From NCBI GenBank assembly GCA_947500005.1, contig CANMQJ010000015.1, forward strand, positions 88,751-152,750: a stretch of DNA of 64,000 nucleotides, read 5' to 3'. This document shows positions 42,546 through 51,824 of the stretch, one piece after another. The notes beneath the pieces are model-generated. The model saw only the letters and a list, made by a program, of their open reading frames with translations. It was not told where the DNA came from and made no database searches. A program made the position numbers and the translations under genes. Each line of letters begins with the position of its first letter. The first letter of the stretch is position 1. The DNA is from an uncultured Paracoccaceae bacterium (GTDB taxonomy: Bacteria; Pseudomonadota; Alphaproteobacteria; Rhodobacterales; Rhodobacteraceae).

Positions 42546-42679
42546 GGCTCACCAAGGGGCGGGCTTGCCTGCCGCGGCCGTTCAAACAGCCCCCAGAGAA
42601 GGACGGTTCCTTGGACGCTCACAACCCTCTAAGCCGTTGTTTCAAATGACCTCACCGATGGTTCAAGTGGTCATTCGAT

Positions 42680-42829
42680 TCAATCGCAGCTGGCGGTGTA
42701 ACTGATGGCCCAGGGCTGCGACCGTTGCTTGCGGTACAATTCGGACCCGTCCGCCGCGACACCATGCGTCTGGAACGCGTTCGTCGCGAGATCGATACCG
42801 ACGATGGTGCCCTTTCCGTGGAAGCCCGG
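42680..42829 (-). pseudogene. IS110-family transposase N-terminal remnant
   Basis: Forty-nine codons read GTIVGIDLATNAFQTHGVAA, then DGSELYRKQRSQ, before an in-frame stop. IS110 transposases start with a similar segment (xVGVDLAKNVFQVHGVD) that holds the first catalytic Asp, present here in GIDLA. A stop codon lies immediately upstream, so there is no start, and the rest of the transposase is missing. It sits between the degraded barrel gene and the TRAP operon. Confidence 0.65.
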
Positions 42830-42864
42830 TCATCACCGCTGGACAGGTCGCTTTCTCCTTCACT

Positions 42865-44154
42865 TCAGTTCAGCATCAGGGATGGCAGCCAAAGGGTGAT
42901 CTGCGGAAAGATGAGCAGGAGGGCGAGCACGAGCACCTCCATGACCAGGAACGGAACGATCCCCCTGAAGATGGTGCGCAACGGCACGCCGGTCTGGGCC
43001 GAAGCCACATAGGCATTGAGACCGAGAGGCGGCGTCAGCAGGCCGATCTCGACGGTCTTCGTCACCACGATCCCGAACCACACCGCATCGTAGCCCAGCG
43101 CCATGGCGGTCGGAAAGGCGAGCGGCATGGCCAGCGACAGGATCGCGAGCTGGTCCATGAACATGCCCATCACCAGCAGGATCGCCACCATGAACAGCAG
43201 GATCGCCTCGCGCGGCAGGTCGGTCGTGGAGGCGAATTCCAGCAAGGCATGGGTGATGCGGGTGAAGGCGAGGTAATTCGCGAAGATGGCCGAGCAGGTG
43301 ACGATGGTGACGATCATCACCGTCGCCCGGATCGCGCCCGAGACCGAGGTATTGAACCGCGCGAAGGTCATGGTGCGTTGCAGAACGACGATGGCGAGCG
43401 AGCCCATGACCCCCAGCGCGGCCGCTTCGGAGGGCGATGCAATGCCGCCATAGATCGCGCCGATGACCCCCACCATCAAGAGCGCCATCGGGATGACGTG
43501 ACGGCTGGCCTTTACCGCCTTGCCCAGATCGAACGGATCGCCCTTGGGCGCCTGGTCGGTCCGGGCGGCGACCACCTTGATTACCAAAGCCAAGCCCGTC
43601 GCGGTGAGAAGCCCCGGCACGATGCCGGCAATGAACAGCTGGCCGATAGAGGTTTCGGTGAGCACCCCATAGACGACCAAAACGATCGAGGGCGGAACCA
43701 CCACGGCAAGGGTGCCGCCGACACTGACGACCGCCGCGGCCAGCCGGTCGGCATAATTGTGGTTGCGCATTTCCGGAAAGGCTGATGCCGCCATAGCTGC
43801 CGTCGAAGCCGTCGAGCTTCCGACAAGCGCCGCGAGCAGCACCGAGGAGGCGACGGTTGCCATGGCCAGACCGCCCTTCACGTGCCCGATCCAGCATTGG
43901 CAGGCCTGGATCGCCCGCCGCGTCACGTCCCCTGAGGTCAGCAACTCTGCCATCAGGATGAACAGCGGGATCGCCACCAGGATGAAGGATGACGTGCTGT
44001 CGAAGAACACCCGCTCGAGGACGGCAAAGGCAGGCTGCCACCCCAGTTGCAGGGCGAGGCCGAAAAAACCCACGATACCCATGGCGAACGCGATCGGCAT
44101 CCGGAACACCATGAACAGGGCTAGAAGGCATAGGAGTGCAAGAAAAGTCAGCAT
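42865..44154 (-). CDS. dctM: TRAP transporter large permease subunit (DctM-like), second system
   Basis: The 429-residue membrane protein has about 12 helices and DctM landmarks: FILVAIPLFILMAELLTSGD, SSVLLAALVGSSTASTAAMA and a VVPPSIVLVVYG segment near residue 155. It is the translocation subunit of the TRAP importer encoded with the binding protein and small permease upstream. It is the last gene of the minus-strand operon starting at 48519. The three TRAP genes here follow the order small, binding, large, unlike the first system at 2701-5537. Confidence 0.93.
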   Translation of the reverse strand: MLTFLALLCLLALFMVFRMPIAFAMGIVGFFGLALQLGWQPAFAVLERVFFDSTSSFILVAIPLFILMAELLTSGDVTRRAIQACQCWIGHVKGGLAMATVASSVLLAALVGSSTASTAAMAASAFPEMRNHNYADRLAAAVVSVGGTLAVVVPPSIVLVVYGVLTETSIGQLFIAGIVPGLLTATGLALVIKVVAARTDQAPKGDPFDLGKAVKASRHVIPMALLMVGVIGAIYGGIASPSEAAALGVMGSLAIVVLQRTMTFARFNTSVSGAIRATVMIVTIVTCSAIFANYLAFTRITHALLEFASTTDLPREAILLFMVAILLVMGMFMDQLAILSLAMPLAFPTAMALGYDAVWFGIVVTKTVEIGLLTPPLGLNAYVASAQTGVPLRTIFRGIVPFLVMEVLVLALLLIFPQITLWLPSLMLN

Positions 44155-44227
44155 TGCGGGGGCTCAGTCCTCGAGGAACCGGGCAGCGCGATCCGAACCA
44201 CCCGGTATATTTCAGTCATGCTCGGAG

Positions 44228-45232
44228 TCAGTTCGCGGTCAGGTCGCGATAGGTCTCGAGCACCGCTTCGGCCCCATCGCTTCCGATCCGGTCGAGCCAA
44301 TCCTGCGAGACCAGTTTCATGCTGTCGCGCAGCGCAGCCAGTTCGTCCTCGCTGAATTGATAGGTGTCGATCCCTTCGGACTGCCATTGCGAGATCAAGC
44401 CCTCGACCGATTCATCCTGTGCCTTGGCCACGTGCAGCGCGGTTTCTCGGCCCAGATCGACCATCGCGGTCCGAACCTCCTCGGGCAGGCTTTCGAAAAG
44501 GTCGCTGCGGACCACCATGATAAAGCTGTAGCCGCCGAAGGAGCCGTTGGTTGAGATGTGGCTCACTACCTCGTTGAGCTTGTAGCCGGGAACCGAAGCA
44601 AGCGGGAACAGCACCGCATCGAGGCGTCCGCGCTCGACCGCGGTGTAGACTTCCGGACCGGGGATCGAGATGCCGACCGCGCCCATCGAGCGTGCGGTCA
44701 TGGCCTGGGTCGAGCCTGACGTGCGGATGTCCAGCGCCGCCCATTCCTCGGGCATGCCCAGGCGCTCCTTGGCCAGCACCTGGTAGGGTGGCAGCACGAA
44801 GCCGAAGATCGGCGTGACGCCAGAGGCGAGCAATTCCTCGCGGAGCGGCCCCTCTTCCAGCATTGCCTGCAATGCCTCGGTCCCCTGTTGAGCGGACCCG
44901 TAGAAGCCCGGCAGGCCAACGACAGAGTTCAGAGGCAGGGATTCCGCATGGTAAAGCGCGCCCAGCAGCGCCGCGTCGAGAATGCCGTTGTTCACTGCGT
45001 CAAGCTGCGCCTTGGACTTTGCCGCTTGCTGCGACGGGAAATGCTGGAACGAAACCGCGCCTCCCGCGGCCTCTTCCACCGCCTGCATCCAGCGCGAAGT
45101 GCCTTCTTTCGACACGATATGGCTGGTGGACTGGAAATCGCCCAGGCGCAAAGTCTCAGATATTGCTGCTGTGGCGGTCATGCCCAGCGCGACGAACGCC
45201 GAAACGGCACCGATGGTCATAAGGGTTCTCAT
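44228..45232 (-). CDS. dctP: TRAP transporter periplasmic solute-binding protein (DctP-like), second system
   Basis: The 334-residue product begins with a signal peptide (MTIGAVSAFVALGMTATAAI). Typical DctP features follow, including WAALDIRTSGSTQAMTARSM, which includes the conserved Arg that holds the ligand carboxylate, and GRLDAVLFPLASVPGYKLNE. The CoA-ester enzymes encoded alongside suggest an organic acid ligand. It lies between the small (24 bases upstream) and the large permease. Confidence 0.93.
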   Translation of the reverse strand: MRTLMTIGAVSAFVALGMTATAAISETLRLGDFQSTSHIVSKEGTSRWMQAVEEAAGGAVSFQHFPSQQAAKSKAQLDAVNNGILDAALLGALYHAESLPLNSVVGLPGFYGSAQQGTEALQAMLEEGPLREELLASGVTPIFGFVLPPYQVLAKERLGMPEEWAALDIRTSGSTQAMTARSMGAVGISIPGPEVYTAVERGRLDAVLFPLASVPGYKLNEVVSHISTNGSFGGYSFIMVVRSDLFESLPEEVRTAMVDLGRETALHVAKAQDESVEGLISQWQSEGIDTYQFSEDELAALRDSMKLVSQDWLDRIGSDGAEAVLETYRDLTAN

Positions 45233-45255
45233 GGTTTTCTCCTCCCATTATTCGA

Positions 45256-45744
45256 TTAGTGGGTGAAATCCCGCTCCGCAGGGCGGAACAAGTCGTGGAT
45301 CAGCCGCAGCACCAGCACACCGCATCCCAGAGGAGCGACGGCATAGGCCCACCCGAGCGGCCAGTCGATCACGCCGTATTCGACCTCGTGATGCGCGAAG
45401 GCGCCCCAGGCGAATTTCCCGGACATCAAGGCGATGGCGGCAAAGAACGCGGCCGGTAACACAAGCCGTGTCCTTTCCAGGATTACGCCCCAGATCCCGG
45501 GGAGTGAATCTGGGCCGAAATCCAGCGCGAGATGCCCGCCATCGCGATAGACGCGCGACAGCGACAATGTCGCCAGCGCCGGCATCAGGTAGAGTTCGGT
45601 CAACTCGAACTGGATCTGGACCGGCCGGTTCGCGATCAAGCGCAAAAGGATATCCGCGTTGATCAAGACCGCGACGGCGACCAGCCCGAGGCACCCGGCA
45701 AGATGCAGGGTGTCCTCGATTTTCTTGAGAATGCTTTCAGTCAC
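45256..45744 (-). CDS. dctQ: TRAP transporter small permease subunit (DctQ-like), second system
   Basis: The 162-residue membrane protein has four predicted helices (HLAGCLGLVAVAVLINADIL onward) and the DctQ-like F-E-L-T-E-L segment after the first helix. It pairs with the large subunit at 42865. It follows the dehydratase gene by about 40 bases on the same strand, so transport and metabolism genes are probably on one transcript. Confidence 0.9.
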   Translation of the reverse strand: MTESILKKIEDTLHLAGCLGLVAVAVLINADILLRLIANRPVQIQFELTELYLMPALATLSLSRVYRDGGHLALDFGPDSLPGIWGVILERTRLVLPAAFFAAIALMSGKFAWGAFAHHEVEYGVIDWPLGWAYAVAPLGCGVLVLRLIHDLFRPAERDFTH

Positions 45745-45784
45745 GATCGAACCAGCCTCCCCTCCGGTTGATACAGGCGCCTTG

Positions 45785-46921
45785 TCAGCGCTTCGGCAAC
45801 TCGACGATTGCGGACCCGATGGCCGACATCTCGCCGTCCTGTTGTTCCGCGCGCTGCTGGATCTCGAGCAGGTGGCGCCCGTTCTCCTCGAACTTGCGGA
45901 TCACGGTGCCGTGGATCAGGATGATGTCGCCCTCGGGGTTGTGCCGGCGCACCTGGCATTTGGCCTGGCGCAGGAACCCGTCATCGCCCATCCAGTTGGT
46001 GATCTGGTGGGTCAGCCACGAAGTCCGCTCGGGTCCGTAGTCATAGGCGCCGGGGGCTCCGACCTCGAGCGCGAACTCCTCTTCCCAGTGAACGCGCTCC
46101 GGGCAGTCGGGGATGCCGTAACGGTTCTTGGGGCCGGCGCTGGGATGCTTCTGCTGCAACTGCCAGGCCAGCTTGTTGGCACGGATATAGAGCCCGCCCC
46201 AGCCCTGGGCATAGGCGATGAAGCCGGTTGCGGTCATCGGTCCCTTGACCATGGTCGGCAATTCGTCGCCTTCGGAGACGTCGTCCCAGTAGCGGGTCTC
46301 GGCGCCGCGGATCTTTTCCTGCTCGTAATACTTGTAGTATTCGTCCAGCTCCGCCTGGGTCCAGACGCGACGGCCCTTCTCCTTGGCCTCGGTATATTTC
46401 GTGCCATTCTCACGTGCTGCGTCCCGGTCGGTGCGGAAACACCAGCTATCGGCATCGGCGAGCAGTTCTCCGCTCTCGGCGTCGTAGAAATCGACATGAT
46501 AGATTTGCTGGATCGCCTTGCCGGCAAACCGTGTGTCGTGCTCGATGAGATCCTTGAGATAAGCTTCGGTGCGGAACACCGTGTTGCGCGGAATGACCTT
46601 ATGCCAGTTCCAGTTGGCTCCCGACCACATGGCGTGAACACCGGGCAGACCGCCCACGTAACCCGAGATGATCCGGTTCGTCGCAAAGAGGAAACTGGGT
46701 AGTGCGATCACATCGCCGTATTTCGTCGACCTGGCATATTCCGGATCGCACCAGAGCGGATTGTCGTCGCCGATGCCATGCGCGTAGTGCCGGATGTTGT
46801 CACGGGTCGCCTCGTAGCACCAAGGCTCGACTGTCTTCTCGATCTTTTTGCCGATGCGCTGGCGCAGATCTACGAGGCCCTCCTCGGTGATCTTCGGGAA
46901 TTTTCGTGTCATCTCGTTCAT
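45785..46921 (-). CDS. MaoC / FAS1-like hot-dog dehydratase (378 aa)
   Basis: Two hot-dog segments are visible. The first, about residues 20-170, starts YEATRDNIRHYAHGIGDDNP, the usual start of FAS1-like and MaoC N-terminal dehydratase domains. The second, about 215-370, has a VSEGDELPTMVKGPMTATGF segment and a RRHNPEGDIILIHGTVIRKF near the end. Such enzymes add or remove water across the double bond of an enoyl-CoA. It lies between the acyl-CoA synthetase and the TRAP genes, so it probably processes the CoA ester of the imported acid. The substrate is unknown. Confidence 0.85.
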   Translation of the reverse strand: MNEMTRKFPKITEEGLVDLRQRIGKKIEKTVEPWCYEATRDNIRHYAHGIGDDNPLWCDPEYARSTKYGDVIALPSFLFATNRIISGYVGGLPGVHAMWSGANWNWHKVIPRNTVFRTEAYLKDLIEHDTRFAGKAIQQIYHVDFYDAESGELLADADSWCFRTDRDAARENGTKYTEAKEKGRRVWTQAELDEYYKYYEQEKIRGAETRYWDDVSEGDELPTMVKGPMTATGFIAYAQGWGGLYIRANKLAWQLQQKHPSAGPKNRYGIPDCPERVHWEEEFALEVGAPGAYDYGPERTSWLTHQITNWMGDDGFLRQAKCQVRRHNPEGDIILIHGTVIRKFEENGRHLLEIQQRAEQQDGEMSAIGSAIVELPKR

Positions 46922-46959
46922 GTTTTCTTTCCTCCTGATATACTTGTGGAGCGCGGGCT

Positions 46960-48519
46960 TCAGCCCGCGGCCTCCAGCCGTTTAGCTTCCTGATCTCTCA
47001 GAATTTTCCGGTTCACCTTGCCCGCCGGGGTCTTGGGCAACTCGGTGACGAACTCGATTTGTCGGGGGTATTCATGGCGGGCCAGCCGGGACCGCACATG
47101 ATCCTGGATCTCCTCGCGCAGCCCGTCCCGTTCCATGTCCTTCAGAACAATGAAAGCCTTGACCACCTGCCCGCGCAGGCTGTCAGGCGTGCCGATCACG
47201 CCGCATTCGGCCACGTCCGGATGGCTCAACAAGGCGTCTTCGACCTCGACAGCGCCGATCGTCCAGCCTGCCGAGATAATGACATCGTCGGCGCGGCCGC
47301 CGTGATAGAAGTAGCCGTCTTCATCCACCCGGCCGAGGTCCTTGGTCGGAAACCAGGCACCCGCCTTCCTGACCATCAATTCGCCCGTCTCGCCGGGCTT
47401 GCACGGGTTGCCATCGGCATCCTGCACCTCGACTTCGACACCGGGCACGGCCTTCCCCATCGCCCCTTCGCGCACTTCGAGATCGTCGGCGCCGGGATAG
47501 TTGGCGATGATCACACCGATCTCGGTCGTGCCATACATTGAACGGACCTTTGTCCCGAACACCCGCTCGACATAGGCCGCCGTCTCGCTGTCGATGGGCT
47601 CGCCGGTAAAGGAGAGCTTTTCGAAGCAATACTTGAAGTCATCTGCTCGGCCGCAGTTCCGCATCATCCTGTAATGCGTGGCAGCGGCCGTCAGGTTCGA
47701 GATCCTGAACTCAGAAAGGGCCTGCAACAGTCGCTCGGGATCGAACTTGCCCGAGAATGTTCCTGTCGAAACGCCGAGTGCCAGCGGGGCGAGAGTGCCG
47801 TGCCAGAATCCATGCCCCCACGCCGGAGAAGACGGGCAGAAGAACCGGTCGCCTGGGCGGATACCAGTCGCATAGAGCGCCGCGACCATCAGGGTCACGA
47901 TGGAATGGTGGTTGTGTTTGACCGCAGCCGGAAGCAGGCGTGTTGTACCGGAGGTATATTGCAGCACGACAAGATCGCTTGCCGACGTTTGCCACTCGAA
48001 TTTTCCGGGATACCCGTCCAGACTGTCGAGGAACTCGTCGTCCGCGATCACAACCGTGGCAGCTCCACCCGCCTCGGCCTCGGACGCCTTTTCGACATTG
48101 GTGAACAAGATCTTCGGCTGGCAGTCATCCAGCCGCAAACGGATGCCGTCAGGTCCGAACAGGGTGAACATCGGGACCGCGACCGCGCCGGCCTTCATCG
48201 CCCCGAACATCACGCAATAGAATGGCAAAGACGGCTCGACCATCACTGCGACGCGGTCACCCTTTTTGACGCCTTGCGACACCATGTAATGGGCCACCTG
48301 CGACGACCGGCTGGCCAGTTCGGCGAAGGAGATGATCTCGTCCAGTCCGGAGCTGTGCGCAATCCTCAGCGCCGTCCGGTCGCCTCCGGCGTGACGGTCC
48401 ACGCATTCGTGAGCGATGTTGAAGCGATCACGATCCCCGTCGAACAACGCCCACAAGGAATCCTTCGAATAGTGCTTCTGAGCGTCTGCGTAGGACGTGA
48501 AATCCGTCAGGCGTTGCAT
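46960..48519 (-). CDS. Acyl-CoA synthetase (AMP-forming)
   Basis: The 519-residue enzyme shows the ANL superfamily motifs: the phosphate loop VLQYTSGTTRLLPAAVKHNH (residues about 178-197), the adenylate-binding SMYGTTEIGV, the hinge DLGRVDEDGYFYHGGRADDV and the C-terminal lysine in LPKTPAGKVNRKILR. It converts a carboxylic acid, ATP and CoA to the acyl-CoA in the cytoplasm. The phosphate loop with LPAAVKH rather than LPKGV is typical of a benzoate/medium-chain-type subgroup. ATG 48519 has GGGAGAG upstream. It is the first gene of the minus-strand catabolic operon, divergent from IclR. Confidence 0.92.
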   Translation of the reverse strand: MQRLTDFTSYADAQKHYSKDSLWALFDGDRDRFNIAHECVDRHAGGDRTALRIAHSSGLDEIISFAELASRSSQVAHYMVSQGVKKGDRVAVMVEPSLPFYCVMFGAMKAGAVAVPMFTLFGPDGIRLRLDDCQPKILFTNVEKASEAEAGGAATVVIADDEFLDSLDGYPGKFEWQTSASDLVVLQYTSGTTRLLPAAVKHNHHSIVTLMVAALYATGIRPGDRFFCPSSPAWGHGFWHGTLAPLALGVSTGTFSGKFDPERLLQALSEFRISNLTAAATHYRMMRNCGRADDFKYCFEKLSFTGEPIDSETAAYVERVFGTKVRSMYGTTEIGVIIANYPGADDLEVREGAMGKAVPGVEVEVQDADGNPCKPGETGELMVRKAGAWFPTKDLGRVDEDGYFYHGGRADDVIISAGWTIGAVEVEDALLSHPDVAECGVIGTPDSLRGQVVKAFIVLKDMERDGLREEIQDHVRSRLARHEYPRQIEFVTELPKTPAGKVNRKILRDQEAKRLEAAG

Positions 48520-48605
48520 CGCCAAATCTCTCCCTTTCGTAACCCGGCAAGCGTGTCGTCGCGGCCTGCCCGTCTTCGTTGACAACGGTAGGGATCGAGA
48601 TATGT

Positions 48606-48627
48606 TATTGTCAATACGCTAATATTG
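48606..48627. promoter_or_regulatory. Candidate IclR operator (three TATTG/CAATA half-sites)
   Basis: The intergenic region between the divergent ligase and IclR genes contains TATTG-T-CAATA, a perfect 11-base palindrome at 48606-48616. A further TATTG at 48623-48627 makes a second dyad with the same CAATA. This is the form and position expected for an operator of the divergent IclR protein. Confidence 0.5.
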
Positions 48628-48668
48628 TTGTACATAGGCAATGATTTTGAGTGTCAGCGAGGAAAGAA

Positions 48669-49454
48669 ATGGCGGTGAAATCGACGGAGAAATCCACCAA
48701 GAGACAAGTGCCCGCAGTCACGCGAGCCGTTGCAATACTGAGGTTTCTGGCGCGCTCGGATGAACCGGTGGGGGTCAACCCGATTGCACGCGAGCTTGAT
48801 CTTGTGCCCAGCACCTGCCTGCACATCCTGCGCGTGCTTCAGGACGAGGGATTGGTCGAATTCGATTCGAAGACCAAACGCTACTCCATCGGAATCGGCA
48901 TCCTTCCCCTCGCCCGCTCAGCCCTTCAAAAGAACACCTTCTCGGTCCTCGTTCAGCCGCTGCTGTCCGGGCTTTCCGAGAAATTCGGCGTCACCACCAT
49001 CGCAACGCAACTCGCTGAACCATCGCAGATGGTCGTGATCGCGCTGTCGCAATCGACGTTGCCCTTCCGCCTTCAGGTCGATCTCGGCAGCCGCTTTCCG
49101 ATCCTCATCAGTGCCACGGGCCGGCTCTTTGCGGCCTTCAACGTACAAGACGCGGGCGAACTGCGAAGTGCCTTCGAAAGGCTGGTCTGGGATCATCCCC
49201 CAAGTTTCGAAGAGTGGCTGACCGAGATAGAGGCCACCCGCGCACGCGGCTACGCGGTGGACCGCGGCAGTTACATCTCGGGCGTGACCGTCGTGGCGGT
49301 TCCCGTATTCGACTCCGCCGACCAAATGATCCGCTCGCTCGTCGCGATAGGCATCTCGGAGCGGATGGATGACAAGCAGGTCTCGTCGCTTGCCAAGGCG
49401 CTGCTGAAACTGCGGGACAAGATCGAAGCAATGCAGATCGGAACAGGGAGTTAG
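48669..49454 (+). CDS. IclR-family transcriptional regulator
   Basis: The 261-residue protein has an N-terminal winged helix (VPAVTRAVAILRFLARSDEP, then VNPIARELDLVPSTCLHILR) and an effector domain ending with GVTVVAVPVFDSADQMIRSL and a C-terminal helix. ATG 48669 has GAGGAAAG upstream. It diverges from the ligase-TRAP operon and is followed by the thioesterase and CoA-transferase genes, so it probably controls both sides of the locus. Confidence 0.92.
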   Translation: MAVKSTEKSTKRQVPAVTRAVAILRFLARSDEPVGVNPIARELDLVPSTCLHILRVLQDEGLVEFDSKTKRYSIGIGILPLARSALQKNTFSVLVQPLLSGLSEKFGVTTIATQLAEPSQMVVIALSQSTLPFRLQVDLGSRFPILISATGRLFAAFNVQDAGELRSAFERLVWDHPPSFEEWLTEIEATRARGYAVDRGSYISGVTVVAVPVFDSADQMIRSLVAIGISERMDDKQVSSLAKALLKLRDKIEAMQIGTGS

Positions 49455-49457
49455 GTC

Positions 49458-49880
49458 TTGAGGCAAGGTATCGAACAGACAAGCTGGAAGGCATTGAAGG
49501 CCGGCCCCTTCATGGACAGAGTGGGTCCGGTCCTGAAAGCTCGTTCACCCGAGGGCCAGAGCATCTATGCGCTCCGCGCCGACGCCTCGCACTGCAACGC
49601 GATCGGCATGGTTCATGGCGGCGTGATCACCAGCCTGCTCGACCAGGCGATGGCGGTCGAGGCATGGAACGCGGCAGACAGGCGACCTGTGGTCACGCTC
49701 CAGATGGACACCCGCTTCATCGGCACCGCTCGTGCAGACGAGCATCTGACCGCCAGCGCCACGCTGCGACATGCGACGCTCTCGACGCTGTTCGCCGACG
49801 CGGAAGTGCATTCCGGTGAGCGCCTCATCGCCACGGCCACCGCGGTCATGAAGATCGTCGCACGAAAGGACAAGCCATGA
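49458..49880 (+). CDS. PaaI-family hot-dog thioesterase
   Basis: The 140-residue protein has the hot-dog thioesterase pattern with NAIGMVHGGVITSLLDQAMA, in which HGG and the following Asp belong to the catalytic region of PaaI-type enzymes, and VTLQMDTRFIGTARADEHLT. It hydrolyses acyl-CoA thioesters and may rescue CoA trapped in dead-end intermediates of the neighbouring pathway. The start is TTG 49458, three bases after the IclR stop, with GGGAG upstream. The stop overlaps the ATG of the next gene (ATGA). Confidence 0.87.
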   Translation: MRQGIEQTSWKALKAGPFMDRVGPVLKARSPEGQSIYALRADASHCNAIGMVHGGVITSLLDQAMAVEAWNAADRRPVVTLQMDTRFIGTARADEHLTASATLRHATLSTLFADAEVHSGERLIATATAVMKIVARKDKP

Positions 49881-51118
49881 AGACCCAAGACAAGCCCTCC
49901 GCAACAGGGCCGCTCGCAGGCATCAGAGTGCTCGATTTTTCGCGTATCCTGTCCGGTCCCTACGCCAGCATGGTTCTCGCCGACCTCGGAGCCGAAGTCG
50001 TAAAGGTGGAACCACTGGGCAGCGGTGACGAAACCCGGAACTTCCCGCCCTTCCAGGGGCCGCTCAGCCACTATTACATCGCTCTGAACCGCAGCAAGCA
50101 AAGCATCACGCTTGACCTGAAATCTCCGGATGGCGCCAAGATTGCCCGTGAACTGGCGCAGAAATCGGACGTGCTGCTCGAGAATTTCAGGCCCGGCGTC
50201 ATGGACCGCCTGGGGCTGGGATACGATGAGTTGAAAGCCGACAACCCGGGCCTCGTCTACTGCTCGATCACCGGCTTTGGCCGCAACAGCCCCCATGCCG
50301 ACAAACCCGCCTTCGATATCGTAGCGCAAGCGCTGTCTGGCGTGATGAGCGTCAACCGGGAACCGGGGCAGGCGCCGAACAAGCTGGGCATCCCACTCGG
50401 CGACATGGCGGGCAGCATCTTCTCGCTTTTCGGTCTGCTCGCCGCGCTTGTCGAGCGCAACGCGACAGGCCGCGGTCGCCATGTCGAGATTGCCATGCTC
50501 GACAGCCTGATCGCGATGCAGGGTTACCTGTCGCAGATCTATTTCGTGACCGGCGAAAGTCCGCAGCCGGTCGGCACGCGGCATCCGTCGATCGTGCCCT
50601 ACGGCTCCTTTCCCACCAGCGACGGTCACGTGATCGTCGCGTGCCTTACCGAAAGGTTCTGGCACAATTTCGCGCGTTGCCTGGGGCGCGAAGATCTCAT
50701 CGACGACCCTCGATTCGCGGAATACAGGCAGCGGCTGGAGAATCGTGACGGGCTGGAGCCGACCATCTGTGAGATCATGCAGCGGGAAACGACCGCCTTC
50801 TGGTTGGACCGGCTGGCAGAGTTCGATGTTCCGAACGCCCCAATCCTCAGCATAGGCGAGGCTCTTGAACAGGATCACGTCGCAGCGCATGAACTGATCG
50901 AATCAGTCTTCCATTCCGAGGTAGGGGAAATGAAGTTGGTCCGCGGCCCGGTCCTGTTCGACGGGGTCGGACCCGCCCCGGCGCGTCCCCCCGCCCTGCT
51001 CGGCGAGCACACGCGCACCGTGCTTTCGGATTGGCTTGCCTATGATGAGGAGCGGATTGCATCGCTTGAAGCCAGCGGCGCGCTTTGTGCAAGACCGCGC
51101 GTCAGAGAAGACCAGTAG
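49877..51118 (+). CDS. CaiB/BaiF-type (family III) CoA-transferase
   Basis: The 413-residue protein carries the family III landmarks: GIRVLDFSRILSGPYASMVL at the N-terminus, ADLGAEVVKVEPLGSGDETR, RSKQSITLDLKSPDGAKIAR, and FDIVAQALSGVMSVNREPG. The catalytic Asp is most likely in the PLGDMAGSIFS segment, as in formyl-CoA transferase. These enzymes move CoA from one acyl-CoA to a free carboxylic acid without ATP. Together with the ligase at 46960 it gives two routes to activate the imported acid. It is translationally coupled to the thioesterase. Confidence 0.92.
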   Translation: MKTQDKPSATGPLAGIRVLDFSRILSGPYASMVLADLGAEVVKVEPLGSGDETRNFPPFQGPLSHYYIALNRSKQSITLDLKSPDGAKIARELAQKSDVLLENFRPGVMDRLGLGYDELKADNPGLVYCSITGFGRNSPHADKPAFDIVAQALSGVMSVNREPGQAPNKLGIPLGDMAGSIFSLFGLLAALVERNATGRGRHVEIAMLDSLIAMQGYLSQIYFVTGESPQPVGTRHPSIVPYGSFPTSDGHVIVACLTERFWHNFARCLGREDLIDDPRFAEYRQRLENRDGLEPTICEIMQRETTAFWLDRLAEFDVPNAPILSIGEALEQDHVAAHELIESVFHSEVGEMKLVRGPVLFDGVGPAPARPPALLGEHTRTVLSDWLAYDEERIASLEASGALCARPRVREDQ

Positions 51119-51824
51119 GCACAGAGGTCGGCGTCGCGGTAGGCTGCAATCGTCACCGCAACGCCGCCTCTTGTGCTGCAGAAGGAATAACCCCTCTCGG
51201 TAGCGCGCCCTTTCACGATAGGATGGATCGAGCAGCGACACGACCTCAACTGATTGCGTCGAATATGCTGTCCGCGAACGCTTGGCCAAATGCCTCCGTC
51301 GACGCCAACCTCGGTCACATCCATTTCAAAGCACTGCGTCCGCAAAAGCCTTTCCGCAGCTTTCGGTTTTCCCTGTGCCGCCCACATCACGCGTCCGAAA
51401 TGATCTTTCGGTCAAAACTTGCTCTATCGCCGTCACGATTTCTGCAGCGGCCTGAGGATAGCCGAGGTGATCCAGCATCATGGCGCCTGCCCATAAATAC
51501 GCTCGATCAGGATATTGCTGCGGTAGCCGGAGACGACGAGATCGTTCAACAAGTTGAATGAGCGTCTTTCATAGACCAACCAAGGTCGCAGCAGGGCTAC
51601 GCTGTTCCGTTGAGCATCCGAATGGAACGATACACGATGCAGATGACGTTTACGGTGCCGGATTGTCCGCATTGACGTATTGGATCGGGTCGTGAGCAAA
51701 GGCGACAGCGATATCTCAGCCAGACGCTGTCAGACGAATTCGAACTGCTCTGAGTTTCCCGCAAACAGCGCGGACTTACGCAAGCCCACCTGACGCCACT
51801 CGGCGAGTGCGGCGGCAAATGATG
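51119..51824. other. About 700 bases without a recognised gene
   Basis: Several short open frames cross the stretch, for example on the minus strand at 51478-51699 (with RRSFNLLNDLVVSGYRSNIL), but frames change, stops are frequent and no family is recognised. It probably consists of decayed genes. It separates the CoA-transferase from the convergent papain-like gene. Confidence 0.45.

Noticed and set aside
51085..51561. 158-codon plus-strand frame after the CoA-transferase
   Set aside because: It begins inside the upstream gene, has no domain and lies in a stretch with many stops in other frames; treated as non-coding.
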